Of a DNA stretch of 64,000 nt, positions 29,701 through 36,643 are shown in pieces. Positions within the stretch are counted from its first letter, which is position 1. Each line of letters opens with the position of its first letter. Below the pieces are notes generated by a model that was not told the origin of the DNA, did no database searches, and saw only the letters and a list, made by a program, of their open reading frames with translations. The DNA lies in NCBI GenBank assembly GCA_017996175.1, contig JAGOHK010000015.1:1-64000 (forward strand), written 5' to 3'. The stretch is from Leptospiraceae bacterium (lineage in GTDB: Bacteria; Spirochaetota; Leptospiria; Leptospirales; Leptospiraceae). The translations under genes and the position numbers were made by a program.

Positions 29701-29774
29701 TCTTCATTGGGATCAGAATAGATCGCCCAAGAAGTAAAAATAAAAAAAGCAAATAATAATCTATATAAAATCAA
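26694..29774 (-). CDS. Exported ankyrin-repeat protein with SBBP beta-propeller domain
   Basis: 1026 residues. The start is TTG at 29774 with a good GAGGAAA. A signal peptide (about 1-20) is followed by roughly 17-19 ankyrin repeats (about 25-650; typical units contain DGNTLLHI, DGNNLLHIA and GNSALSYAI). The C-terminal ~350 residues carry SBBP/PQQ-like beta-propeller repeats (WVKYF, NVYIGMNFG, GGKDGFVFKFDSNGNRLW). It should be periplasmic or surface-located, probably for protein interaction. It lies 16 bp after the M23 peptidase gene, so they are likely co-transcribed. Confidence 0.9.
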   Translation of the reverse strand: MILYRLLFAFFIFTSWAIYSDPNEDLLLSIKSNNLQKIKDSISQGADPNTKDESGLTAFLISVSKGNKQIIQYFLNLSIDFNSVDSNGNNALHYLAKKSDVSLIESLLEKGLRINDVNLAGQTPIHIAISSKQVKNLTVMLKAKPDLNAKDSSGNSPLLLAYKNKLMPTFDELLKEGAAPDITDNDGNTLLHIMLAENNIKAAKSILNQVPTLLNVPNNLGKTPLIYTLEKNKETAFAFLIEQNADVKVLDSSKSSVLHYLAKSKYPKFIKQVIVKGADLNQRNQDGDTAILVSVKDSNVLTFKELMANGADNSTKSLDGKPILIIAHEFLLKAITANKTKMFIEIINQGANVNITTASNKSLLTEYIEKGNAEIVTALLKNGADKKVLDKDGNNLLHIACMIGKEEVVKVLLDNGFDLKEKGVNGNTPLIFSAQGGFSQLVSFLLNRGAVVNEMNSRDETALLIAVGRQDLKTIKELLRAKANIELTNNVGNSVLIESAKSESGNLKNTIEVISLLLKNGADINLQNSFGNSALSYAINRKNYRLTEFLLKEGANPNLVDLSGNNAVHKLTFTAVYDRIKNKELEDFIHILFNYKTDMNSFNNEGLNPLMIATKSDKEKDDVACLQIIRKLLDLNTDLLLKNEKGKSALDYIKNSNEKEIQSIANRYVNSNRIDNEFNISLPNSSEADKSKKLQISKSGIIYHLIESNGKSILSKYSNTGEPISTLKLESIEDFLVDQKENIFLLRITFDKIKDVTDTKCKPNESKIISVKKLNENGEEIWVKYFSEKGACLNTNAISIVNDYENNVYIGMNFGPKSFQIVKLSQEGEILWKEKTQESFNNIQVSDDRIYLVGKKINSIQLDGKKPINLKLGNSEEVMANFYDKLSDSFFATGKTILSPKTEVLFFSKFNKAGKLVWKKYLYSTKEISPAGISSDTEGNIFVHGTTTIDFHSQKNMGGKDGFVFKFDSNGNRLWTEFIGSNADDVINGISFDEKNRPLIHGTTESSIGKNQNLGLTDTFLIRLNK

Positions 29775-29790
29775 ATCAATTTCCTCGGAG

Positions 29791-31050
29791 TTAGTTATTT
29801 GCAGGCAAAGAGATATAATTCGCAGGATTAAGACATTCTTCCCAAAGTCCAGTTCTTACTTCAAAGTGCAAATGAGGACCGGTTGACTTTCCTGTATTTC
29901 CAATTTTACCAATCAAATCCCCCGCTCGCACTCGGTCGCCTTGTTTTACTAACCATTCATTCTGGTGCGCATAATAGGTAACAAGTCCATTGTCATGTTT
30001 TACGACGGTTAAGTTTCCGTAACCGCTGTTACTACTCGTATGAATTACAGTTCCATCTCCAGCCGCATAAATCGGAGTTCCTGTTCCTGTGTAAGCATAT
30101 AAATCAACTCCTGTATGATTGGAACCAGGTTTTTTTGTGACTGGGTCAATCCTAGTTCCATACGAACTGGAGACGTAGTTAAGCCCTACACCGGAATCAA
30201 GTGGATATAAAAAAGTTTTATCTAAAGTATCCGCTATTACTGTAGAAGTTTTTTTATCGCTTAGAAATCCACCGAACACCCAGCCACTTGTTCCATCCTG
30301 TTCTACTTTTACCCAAATAGAGCGTAATCGTCCGATGCTTTCGAATTCTTTTCGTCTATCTAATACTTTTAATACTGAACCGTTAGCCGCGATATATACG
30401 ATCGTTCCATATTTACTTGGTTCATTTCTGAGTTGGAGGTATTTCGTCCTAACATATTTAGTGGTCCCAAATAAAATATGATTCTGGTCTTCTTCTTCAG
30501 CTATATCTTTTTTTGATTCAGAAATGTAACCTGCAAAAACCCAACCTTCTACCCCGGAACTTGCTCTAACAAATGCCCATTTGGCGGAAATTCCATCAAT
30601 TAAATCATCATTCTCACTGAATTTATTAACTGTTAATTCTGAGTTCTGCGATAGGCTTGTAATGATTTCTCCTTCTCGGTATGGCGACTCACGCATATAA
30701 AGACTACTTGCTGTTGTGAAATATTTTATAGGAATAAATCGCTCTCTGATAATTGGCTTAGTTAATATAGGTTTTTCTTTTTGAAGATATTTGAATAACA
30801 CATACCCTTCCTTGTTTTCGAATTTAACCTTTGCCCAAAACTCATCTTCTTTTTTAGTGGCAGCAAGATTTTCTTCCAGAAGTAAAAGTTCGACTTCATC
30901 AGTTGGATAAAGTTTTGCAATGATGTCTTGGTTTTTTTCGAAAGCACGACCACGAAGAGATGTTTTTTCATTTAGAAAATAATTTTCTCCGATAGACTGA
31001 GATGCAATTTGAAATACAAAAAGCAAAATAGAAATTAAAAAAAGTCTCAT
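29791..31050 (-). CDS. SH3-domain and M23 (LytM) peptidase, exported
   Basis: 419 residues. A signal peptide (about 1-18), three SH3-like segments (around 25-90, 108-178, 195-262), and a C-terminal M23 peptidase (about 285-415) with zinc-ligand motifs NHTGVDLY (H-x-x-x-D) and GPHLHFEV (H-x-H). All catalytic motifs are intact, so it should cleave peptidoglycan cross-links in the periplasm. It is upstream of, and probably co-transcribed with, the ankyrin/beta-propeller gene. Confidence 0.93.
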   Translation of the reverse strand: MRLFLISILLFVFQIASQSIGENYFLNEKTSLRGRAFEKNQDIIAKLYPTDEVELLLLEENLAATKKEDEFWAKVKFENKEGYVLFKYLQKEKPILTKPIIRERFIPIKYFTTASSLYMRESPYREGEIITSLSQNSELTVNKFSENDDLIDGISAKWAFVRASSGVEGWVFAGYISESKKDIAEEEDQNHILFGTTKYVRTKYLQLRNEPSKYGTIVYIAANGSVLKVLDRRKEFESIGRLRSIWVKVEQDGTSGWVFGGFLSDKKTSTVIADTLDKTFLYPLDSGVGLNYVSSSYGTRIDPVTKKPGSNHTGVDLYAYTGTGTPIYAAGDGTVIHTSSNSGYGNLTVVKHDNGLVTYYAHQNEWLVKQGDRVRAGDLIGKIGNTGKSTGPHLHFEVRTGLWEECLNPANYISLPANN

Positions 31051-31117
31051 GATAGTACCATATTGAAAAACAATCTAGGGAGTGGAAGAAATTCGTAAAT
31101 AAATTTTTTATTAAGAA

Positions 31118-32551
31118 TTACAGCGTTTCCATTTTATGAGAAAGAATTTCATGCAACTCGGGATCGTATTGTTTATCAACGGCGTAAATGATATTGCGAG
31201 ATAAATCTTTATTTAAATCATATTGGGCGGGTCGCAAAATAGTTCGAAGTGGGTCGAGGTCAAACCCAGATATCCGCAGTTTAGGAGATTTTTCTACAAT
31301 AATATCAATATTTCCGCAGCGTTCAACAACTGGCTTACTTTGAAAATTCTCATGCTCTGTAATTCTGCAAGCTTCATAAAGCGATTTCGCGTCATTATTC
31401 ACTACTTGTAGAATAATAAAATCTCCTTCTGAAAGAATTGTTTTATTTTCACAGAGGCTAATCGCAGTATGATCTAAAAAATCTCTCACAATTCGCGGCA
31501 TATAGGTGAATAAGGAGTTATTTATAATCATCCGCACAGCCCGAATTGGATCAAACGCATTTCTCCAGGGAACTTTTGTAGTTAGTGAAGAAAATTCAGA
31601 AGCGATTGCTAAAATATTCGCATCCTCATCGTAATAAGACGTATCCTCTTTTAAAAGTTTTAACTGCCCTTGAATATCTATAGAAATTGCTTGCTTAGAA
31701 GTCCACTCGAATTGTTTGGAATGTGCATTTAATTTTTCAACCAGATAGTCCATCTTCGGATAATTGTTGTTAGGCTTATCTTCTCGTAAAGGTCTATGAT
31801 GACATAGAATATTTCTTTTGATGGCAGGATTTAAGTCATCGGTATGCGCAACCATAAGATAGGACATGATAGGATGATACCTGATATAATCCATTTTCAT
31901 TTTTGTCAATTCGCGAGTTTTAGGATGAGCCATTCGCAAGAAACCAATATCGCAAAGTAAAGCACTCATCATGATATTGTAAACAAGCTCATGCATCACA
32001 CCTTGGTCACGAATGTTTTGGTAATACATACCTCGAATTTTTAAAGCCATAGCGATCACGGCTCTTTTAACAGCAATTTCGATTTCATAATCTAGTGATT
32101 TATTTTGTAAAACTTCTAGTATATTAATGGAGCCTCGAATGGCATTTTGATTTTGTGTAAATTCCCTCATCGCGTCCGCGAGTTTACTTCCTGTTTTCCG
32201 CACATGGTACGAAGTTAAGGCTGATTCTTTTAACCTTAAAAATAACTCTGATGTTTCTTCGCAAAGTAGGTGGGCAATTTCATCTGAGATCAGTTTTGAA
32301 TTTGTATACGGAGTTTTTATTTTTTTCTCTTTTGGTTTATCTTCGGGGATAATGTTTCTATACTCCTCTTCGTTATAATAAATCCCTTGTTTGATAAATC
32401 CAAACAACCTTTCTATTTCTTCATGCGTTGCATTTTCTTTTTGATAAATTAAAACTTGTCCTCTACTATTGTAAAAATCAAGTGGAATTGTTTTACGCTC
32501 TGTAATGTATTCCATTAACTCTGATTTGAAGTTGAATAATTTAAGGTGCAT
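31118..32551 (-). CDS. Degenerate HD-GYP-like protein
   Basis: 477 residues. The central part (about 185-370) follows the HD-GYP layout: ALLCDIGF in place of ALLHDIGK (Cys200 replaces the first HD-motif His, D201 kept), YHPIMSYLM in place of HPxxGxxIL, ILCHH (H251-H252 kept), and NNNYP in place of DGSGYP. The N-terminal ~60 residues resemble the extension seen in other HD-GYP proteins. The metal centre is likely incomplete, so cyclic di-GMP hydrolysis is doubtful; binding is possible. It follows the LpxC-like gene by 6 bp, suggesting joint function. Confidence 0.75.
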   Translation of the reverse strand: MHLKLFNFKSELMEYITERKTIPLDFYNSRGQVLIYQKENATHEEIERLFGFIKQGIYYNEEEYRNIIPEDKPKEKKIKTPYTNSKLISDEIAHLLCEETSELFLRLKESALTSYHVRKTGSKLADAMREFTQNQNAIRGSINILEVLQNKSLDYEIEIAVKRAVIAMALKIRGMYYQNIRDQGVMHELVYNIMMSALLCDIGFLRMAHPKTRELTKMKMDYIRYHPIMSYLMVAHTDDLNPAIKRNILCHHRPLREDKPNNNYPKMDYLVEKLNAHSKQFEWTSKQAISIDIQGQLKLLKEDTSYYDEDANILAIASEFSSLTTKVPWRNAFDPIRAVRMIINNSLFTYMPRIVRDFLDHTAISLCENKTILSEGDFIILQVVNNDAKSLYEACRITEHENFQSKPVVERCGNIDIIVEKSPKLRISGFDLDPLRTILRPAQYDLNKDLSRNIIYAVDKQYDPELHEILSHKMETL

Positions 32552-32557
32552 GGCTAG

Positions 32558-33535
32558 TTAGTAAACAATTCCAATTTTTTCCATTTCATTACTACATATA
32601 AAATTGGCAGCGTCAATTTGTTTATGATGATCGAATAAAAATGTGGTAAGACGCCCTACAAATTTTCCTGAATATTTTATATCAACAAACTTTAAAAAAG
32701 CGATGATGTCGATGAGTTCGTGCATCATAAATTCATAATTTATCCCGTTGAAGTCAAATTTTGAACGCGGATTATAATAAGTATCCTCATCTACGAATAA
32801 AACATTTTCCACAGTAATCGGATAATCCTTGATTAGTTTATTTTTTACGATTTCAAAATTTTTTACAGTTTCTTCTTTGGGACGAAATGCAGGTGTTCTT
32901 GCTTCGCATAAAAAGGTATAAAAATCAGGTGTAATTTCCACTTGAATTCGAGTATTGCCAATAGATGTACCCGGATAACTTACTTGGTGATCGACTAATA
33001 GAGATTTTTCCCCTTCGTCTGGTTCGATTATAAAATATCCTTTATCGAATATTCCGGCAAATGGGTGTTTGACTGTAAAAAATTTTGCATCATCTACTAC
33101 TTTTAGATTACCAAATAAGGCGTCTATATAAGGTTTGTTGCAATAATCGAAAGTAGGAAAACTTGGCTCTGATACTTGAAAGTCCAAATTGATATTAAGC
33201 GCGGTCATAAAAGAAATTGGATGTTCAATGATTTTAATTTCACCTAGTTGAATATTATGCTGACCCTTGATTGTTAATTCTGGAGAAATAGACAGCGATT
33301 TTTCGTTGTAAGTCATTCTAGGTATTTGCGTTAAACAAGGTGTAAGCTCAATTTGAATCGGTTTATTTTCAAAAGAAGATATGCCTGTAATTGTGGTTGG
33401 ATTTATGATAGAATAGGATTTATCTTTTTTTATTCCAAGTTTATTGTCTCGAAATATATCCGGCACGGGAGTGATATTGGCAAACCGCTCCGATTTCATT
33501 TGTTTGATATTGTCTAAGTTTGTTTCGATATTCAT
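32558..33535 (-). CDS. Divergent LpxC-like protein, probably not a normal deacetylase
   Basis: 325 residues. I read the whole length as an LpxC (UDP-3-O-acyl-GlcNAc deacetylase) fold: KIIEHPISFMTALNI matches TVEHL (E104, H105 kept), ITPDFYTFLCEARTPAF matches the RxISRARTFGF region, VENVLFVDEDTYYNP matches the DNAVVLDD...LN region, and MHELIDIIAFLKF matches RHKMLDAIGDL. In the last motif the zinc Asp (D246 in E. coli) is Phe280, while H272 and a His at 303/304 are kept. DGSA is replaced by DYCN. Two of the three zinc ligands are therefore retained. ATG start with GGAGAG upstream. Co-transcribed with the HD-GYP-like gene. Confidence 0.68.
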   Translation of the reverse strand: MNIETNLDNIKQMKSERFANITPVPDIFRDNKLGIKKDKSYSIINPTTITGISSFENKPIQIELTPCLTQIPRMTYNEKSLSISPELTIKGQHNIQLGEIKIIEHPISFMTALNINLDFQVSEPSFPTFDYCNKPYIDALFGNLKVVDDAKFFTVKHPFAGIFDKGYFIIEPDEGEKSLLVDHQVSYPGTSIGNTRIQVEITPDFYTFLCEARTPAFRPKEETVKNFEIVKNKLIKDYPITVENVLFVDEDTYYNPRSKFDFNGINYEFMMHELIDIIAFLKFVDIKYSGKFVGRLTTFLFDHHKQIDAANFICSNEMEKIGIVY

Positions 33536-33608
33536 TCTGCTCTCCAGAATAGATAGGATTTATTGAATAGAATAGGGATTATTTTGTCATCTCTAATAAT
33601 CTTACGAC

Positions 33609-33636
33609 TTGACAATTATTAGTTTTTAACTAGGAT
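33609..33636 (+). promoter_or_regulatory. Sigma-70-like promoter for the 33663 gene
   Basis: TTGACA at 33609-33614, a 16-bp spacer and TAGGAT as -10, followed by a strong Shine-Dalgarno (GAGGAAA) before the ATG at 33663. The -35 is perfect and the -10 matches four of six bases. Confidence 0.5.
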
Positions 33637-33662
33637 TAATAGAACCTAAAGAGGAAAATCCA

Positions 33663-33899
33663 ATGTCTGAACTAGAAATCTTAAAAGCAAAAGTCGTTGA
33701 GTTAGAAGAGAAAATTGAATTTCTTTACAAAAAATTCAATATCTCCTATCTAGAGGAAACTTCTGAAATTAATCCAAGAATTATTGAGCAGTTGAAAAAA
33801 GGAAATAAAATCGAAGCAATCAAAATCTACCGCGAACTTTTTAACAGCAGTCTAGTTGTAGCAAAAGACGCAGTAGAAGCAATCCAAAGAAATTTATAA
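33663..33899 (+). CDS. Small coiled-coil protein with ribosomal L7/L12 C-terminal-like domain
   Basis: 78 residues. A short coiled coil (about 1-30) is followed by a domain (about 42-78) with GNKIEAIKIYRE and AKDAVEAIQ, which matches the helix-turn-helix core of the L7/L12 C-terminal domain. Stand-alone proteins of this kind are known but uncharacterised. It has its own promoter and a strong ribosome site, and converges on the DegT-like gene with a 6-bp gap. A true ribosomal role is unlikely. Confidence 0.75.
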   Translation: MSELEILKAKVVELEEKIEFLYKKFNISYLEETSEINPRIIEQLKKGNKIEAIKIYRELFNSSLVVAKDAVEAIQRNL

Positions 33900-33905
33900 A
33901 AACGA

Positions 33906-34994
33906 TTAATAAATACCCTTAATGGAGTTTGCAATCCGATTTACATTATCCTTTGTAAGGTTAGGATAAATAGGAATACAATGACCTCTTTGATAAAGCC
34001 TTTCCGCGTTCGCAAAATCTCCGTTATTCGCTTTTAGAATTCTATGCAATGGTAGTGAAATTGTTTTTTGTGTTCCAATTTGTAAGGATTTAAAATACCT
34101 TTCTACTTCTTCATAAGGTTTAGAAATGATAATTGGAAAACGGTTAAATTGATCCTGGCTTGCATGTTTGAAAAAAGTTTCATGCGAAGCGGATAATACT
34201 GATTGTAGGTAGATTTGAGCAATTTTTTTCTTACGCTCAATGATTACACCCAGTTTAGAAATTTGTTCAATTCCAATTGCAGCTTGGAAATCGAGTAAAT
34301 TATAATCGAATTTAGGTTTATCTGATTCTCTTTTTTCGTTATGTCCTAATTTTAAAGAGCGAATATTTTCAGCGAGAGTATCAGTGGGGGTAATTAGGAT
34401 TGCACCGTTCCCAGTTGTGATTACATGGTTTGGTAACATCCCACAAATTGAAATAGTTCCTTGTTTACTAACTGGAATATCTTCCGAGTCAGCGCCTATC
34501 GCTTCAGAGTAATCTTCGATTACAGGAATTTCTTTTACATTGTATTTTTTTAGATCGAATAAACATCCAAAGGCGTGGTCAATTAAAATTGCTTTCGGAG
34601 AAAATTCTTCTACTCGATGATTGAATTCTTCGACATCCATATGAAAAGAGGATTTGCCGAGATCGACTAATACTGGTTTTGCGCGAAGCATTAGAATTGC
34701 ATCAAGAGCAGCATGAGGAGCATAAGTCGAAAGTAAAACTGGATCGTTATCTGTTACGCCTAACGCAAGTAGTGCCAAGTGATAGGCAGACGTAAGGCTG
34801 TTTGCAGAAATTACATTTCGCAATTTGAACGTAGATTTGAAATCTTTTTCGAATCTGTCCGTGATTACGCCAGAAGAAAGCATATCGTCAACTAGACAAT
34901 CTAGGACTGTGACAAGCTCTTCTTTGGATAAAGTCGGTTTATTGAATTCTATGGATTGGTTTTTTGGTGATAGTTTCTCTGCAATATTTCCCAC
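33906..34994 (-). CDS. DegT/DnrJ/EryC1-family PLP protein with His at the lysine position
   Basis: 362 residues with GTG start and AAAGG upstream. The fold is the DegT sugar aminotransferase family: substrate/PLP region NSLTSAYHLALLALG, D161 in PVIEDYSEAIGA (PLP-pyridine Asp), and LPNHVITTGNGAIL, which aligns with the SFxxxKxxxxGEGG motif. Here the Schiff-base Lys is His190. The same Lys-to-His change is known in ColD, a sugar 3-dehydrase. GEGG is GNGA, a further change. No nucleotide-sugar genes are adjacent. A dehydrase or non-catalytic role is inferred. Confidence 0.8.
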   Translation of the reverse strand: MGNIAEKLSPKNQSIEFNKPTLSKEELVTVLDCLVDDMLSSGVITDRFEKDFKSTFKLRNVISANSLTSAYHLALLALGVTDNDPVLLSTYAPHAALDAILMLRAKPVLVDLGKSSFHMDVEEFNHRVEEFSPKAILIDHAFGCLFDLKKYNVKEIPVIEDYSEAIGADSEDIPVSKQGTISICGMLPNHVITTGNGAILITPTDTLAENIRSLKLGHNEKRESDKPKFDYNLLDFQAAIGIEQISKLGVIIERKKKIAQIYLQSVLSASHETFFKHASQDQFNRFPIIISKPYEEVERYFKSLQIGTQKTISLPLHRILKANNGDFANAERLYQRGHCIPIYPNLTKDNVNRIANSIKGIY

Positions 34995-35018
34995 GGTTTT
35001 GCTGCCTTTTATTTATAT

Positions 35019-35045
35019 TATGTCACATTATTCTAATGAGACATA
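35019..35045. promoter_or_regulatory. Operator-like inverted repeat upstream of the DegT-like gene
   Basis: Arms TATGTCACATTA (35019-35030) and TAATGAGACATA (35034-35045), 12 bp each with one mismatch and a 3-bp centre. It starts 25 bp upstream of the GTG at 34994, where a repressor could block transcription. No poly-T follows, so it is not a typical terminator. Confidence 0.4.
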
Positions 35046-35254
35046 ACTTGTAAAGTGAAAAAATGAGAATTTTGTGTCAAAAACTGTTTATTAGGTTCAA
35101 AAGCTAGTTCATGGATTCTTTCTCGAAAGTTGAAAAATCAAGTATTACTTCGATTATTTTGCAGGTTTTGGAAAATATTTTGGCAATATTGGATTAAAAT
35201 GCCTTTTTTTCTCTAGTCCTATTTTGCCGATGTAAGTGTTTTTTAGTATTTTTG

Positions 35255-35782
35255 CTATACTCTAACGTAGTAACTCCGTGCAAAGTCCTGTGAAACCCGC
35301 CTTAATGAGAGAGAAACTCGTAGTTGTAACTTATTTTTGGTAGGAACTGCGTTGCTTAACCCCGACTCTGATAAAATATCCCAAAATCCTAAAATATCCA
35401 GTTCAAGTAAGAAGGTAAACATCCAGCAGCGAGATTTTCCAAAAGCAAGAGCCAGTTCCCCGAGTTCTATCCAGTCTGCGTTTCCGACACGAAAGTTAAC
35501 TCGTTTCAAATCAAGACCTTCCTCTTGGTATTCAGTCTTAATTTTCTTGGGCGGCAGAATCATTCCAGAATGAGTAACGATTCGGTACATCCGTAGAAGA
35601 TTTCGAAGATAAATGATAAGGCTATTTCCATTTTCTTTCGTTTTCCTTTTCAAATCTTCGAGCAAATGCGCGGGCACAAGGAGAGTCGAAATAGTTTTCT
35701 CGCTTTCTCCGAGTTGATTGAATCGAAATGTTTTTTTATTTTGAAACTTTATCATACTATTACTAGGCAGAAAAATTTTCAT
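35255..35782 (-). CDS. DUF1564 family protein
   Basis: 175 residues. LLVPAHLLEDLKRK, IIYLRNLLRMYR, KTEYQEEGLDLKRVNFRVGNADWIELG and AFGKSRCWMF correspond, from memory, to DUF1564, a family of unknown function seen mainly in Leptospira and often present in many copies. The basic, helical N-terminal part resembles a ribbon-helix-helix-type DNA-binding region, but this is uncertain. ATG starts at 35782 or 35755 are possible; no good ribosome site is seen. The stretch 35046-35254 upstream of the DegT-like gene shows no gene. Confidence 0.75.
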   Translation of the reverse strand: MKIFLPSNSMIKFQNKKTFRFNQLGESEKTISTLLVPAHLLEDLKRKTKENGNSLIIYLRNLLRMYRIVTHSGMILPPKKIKTEYQEEGLDLKRVNFRVGNADWIELGELALAFGKSRCWMFTFLLELDILGFWDILSESGLSNAVPTKNKLQLRVSLSLRRVSQDFARSYYVRV

Positions 35783-35929
35783 TTGGTGCGAAAAATTTAA
35801 GACTTTTTTAATAATAGGTTAACGATCTGTTCAAATTTTTATGAGGATTAAATCATCTACAAGTGGCAAAAAGAATTTAGGCACGAATTACTTAATTGAC
35901 CAGTGCAGTAGATTCTAAAATCTATTTCC

Positions 35930-36643
35930 ATGAAGTCAGCCATTATCACGGGAGTTAGTTCAGGGATCGGTTTTGCAATCGCTGAAAAAGTTCTAAAACT
36001 AGGTTATCAAGTTTATGGTTTATCCAGAAAAGAGCCTACTGTGTTAAAGCAAAATCCTAATTTTCAATTCATTGAATCTGATTTGCGCGATGCAAAATAC
36101 CTGCGAAAAAAAATGGACGAAATTCAAAAGTCTGATAAAAATATTCATCTATTAATCAATAATGCCGGTTTTGGATTAATTGGACTTCATGAAGAACTTG
36201 ACTACTTAAAATTGGAAGAGATAATCCAAGTTAACCTCACCGCTCCTATTTTACTTACAAGACTTCTTTTAAGGCAAATTAAATCGAACCAGGGAACTAT
36301 TATAAATATTTCTTCCATCACTGCTAAAAAATCTTCCCCACTTGCATCTGCCTATTCTGCGGCTAAGGCTGGTTTAACTCAATTTGGTGAATCTCTTTTC
36401 GAAGAAGTGCGAAAGTCAGGTGTTAAAGTTTGTAATATTCATCCAGATGTTACAAAAACAAATTTTTATAATGACCTTTCGATTAAAGAAAATTCCGATC
36501 CAGACTCCTATCTACTTCCGGAAAGTATCGCCGATACCGTGGAGGTGATTTTAACTCAAAAAAATACTCTAGCGATTACTGACATTACTCTCCAGCCACA
36601 AAAACATAAAATAGAAAGAAAATCTAAAGTCCATTTCGCATAA
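35930..36643 (+). CDS. Short-chain dehydrogenase/reductase (SDR)
   Basis: 237 residues. Classical SDR: cofactor motif TGVSSGIG (about 8-15), NNAGFG (about 81-86), catalytic Ser in NISSITAKK, and YSAAKAG with Tyr and Lys. SRKEP after the second strand suggests NADP(H) preference. The substrate is unknown. It converges with the lipoprotein gene on the other strand, overlapping by 20 bp. Confidence 0.92.
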   Translation: MKSAIITGVSSGIGFAIAEKVLKLGYQVYGLSRKEPTVLKQNPNFQFIESDLRDAKYLRKKMDEIQKSDKNIHLLINNAGFGLIGLHEELDYLKLEEIIQVNLTAPILLTRLLLRQIKSNQGTIINISSITAKKSSPLASAYSAAKAGLTQFGESLFEEVRKSGVKVCNIHPDVTKTNFYNDLSIKENSDPDSYLLPESIADTVEVILTQKNTLAITDITLQPQKHKIERKSKVHFA

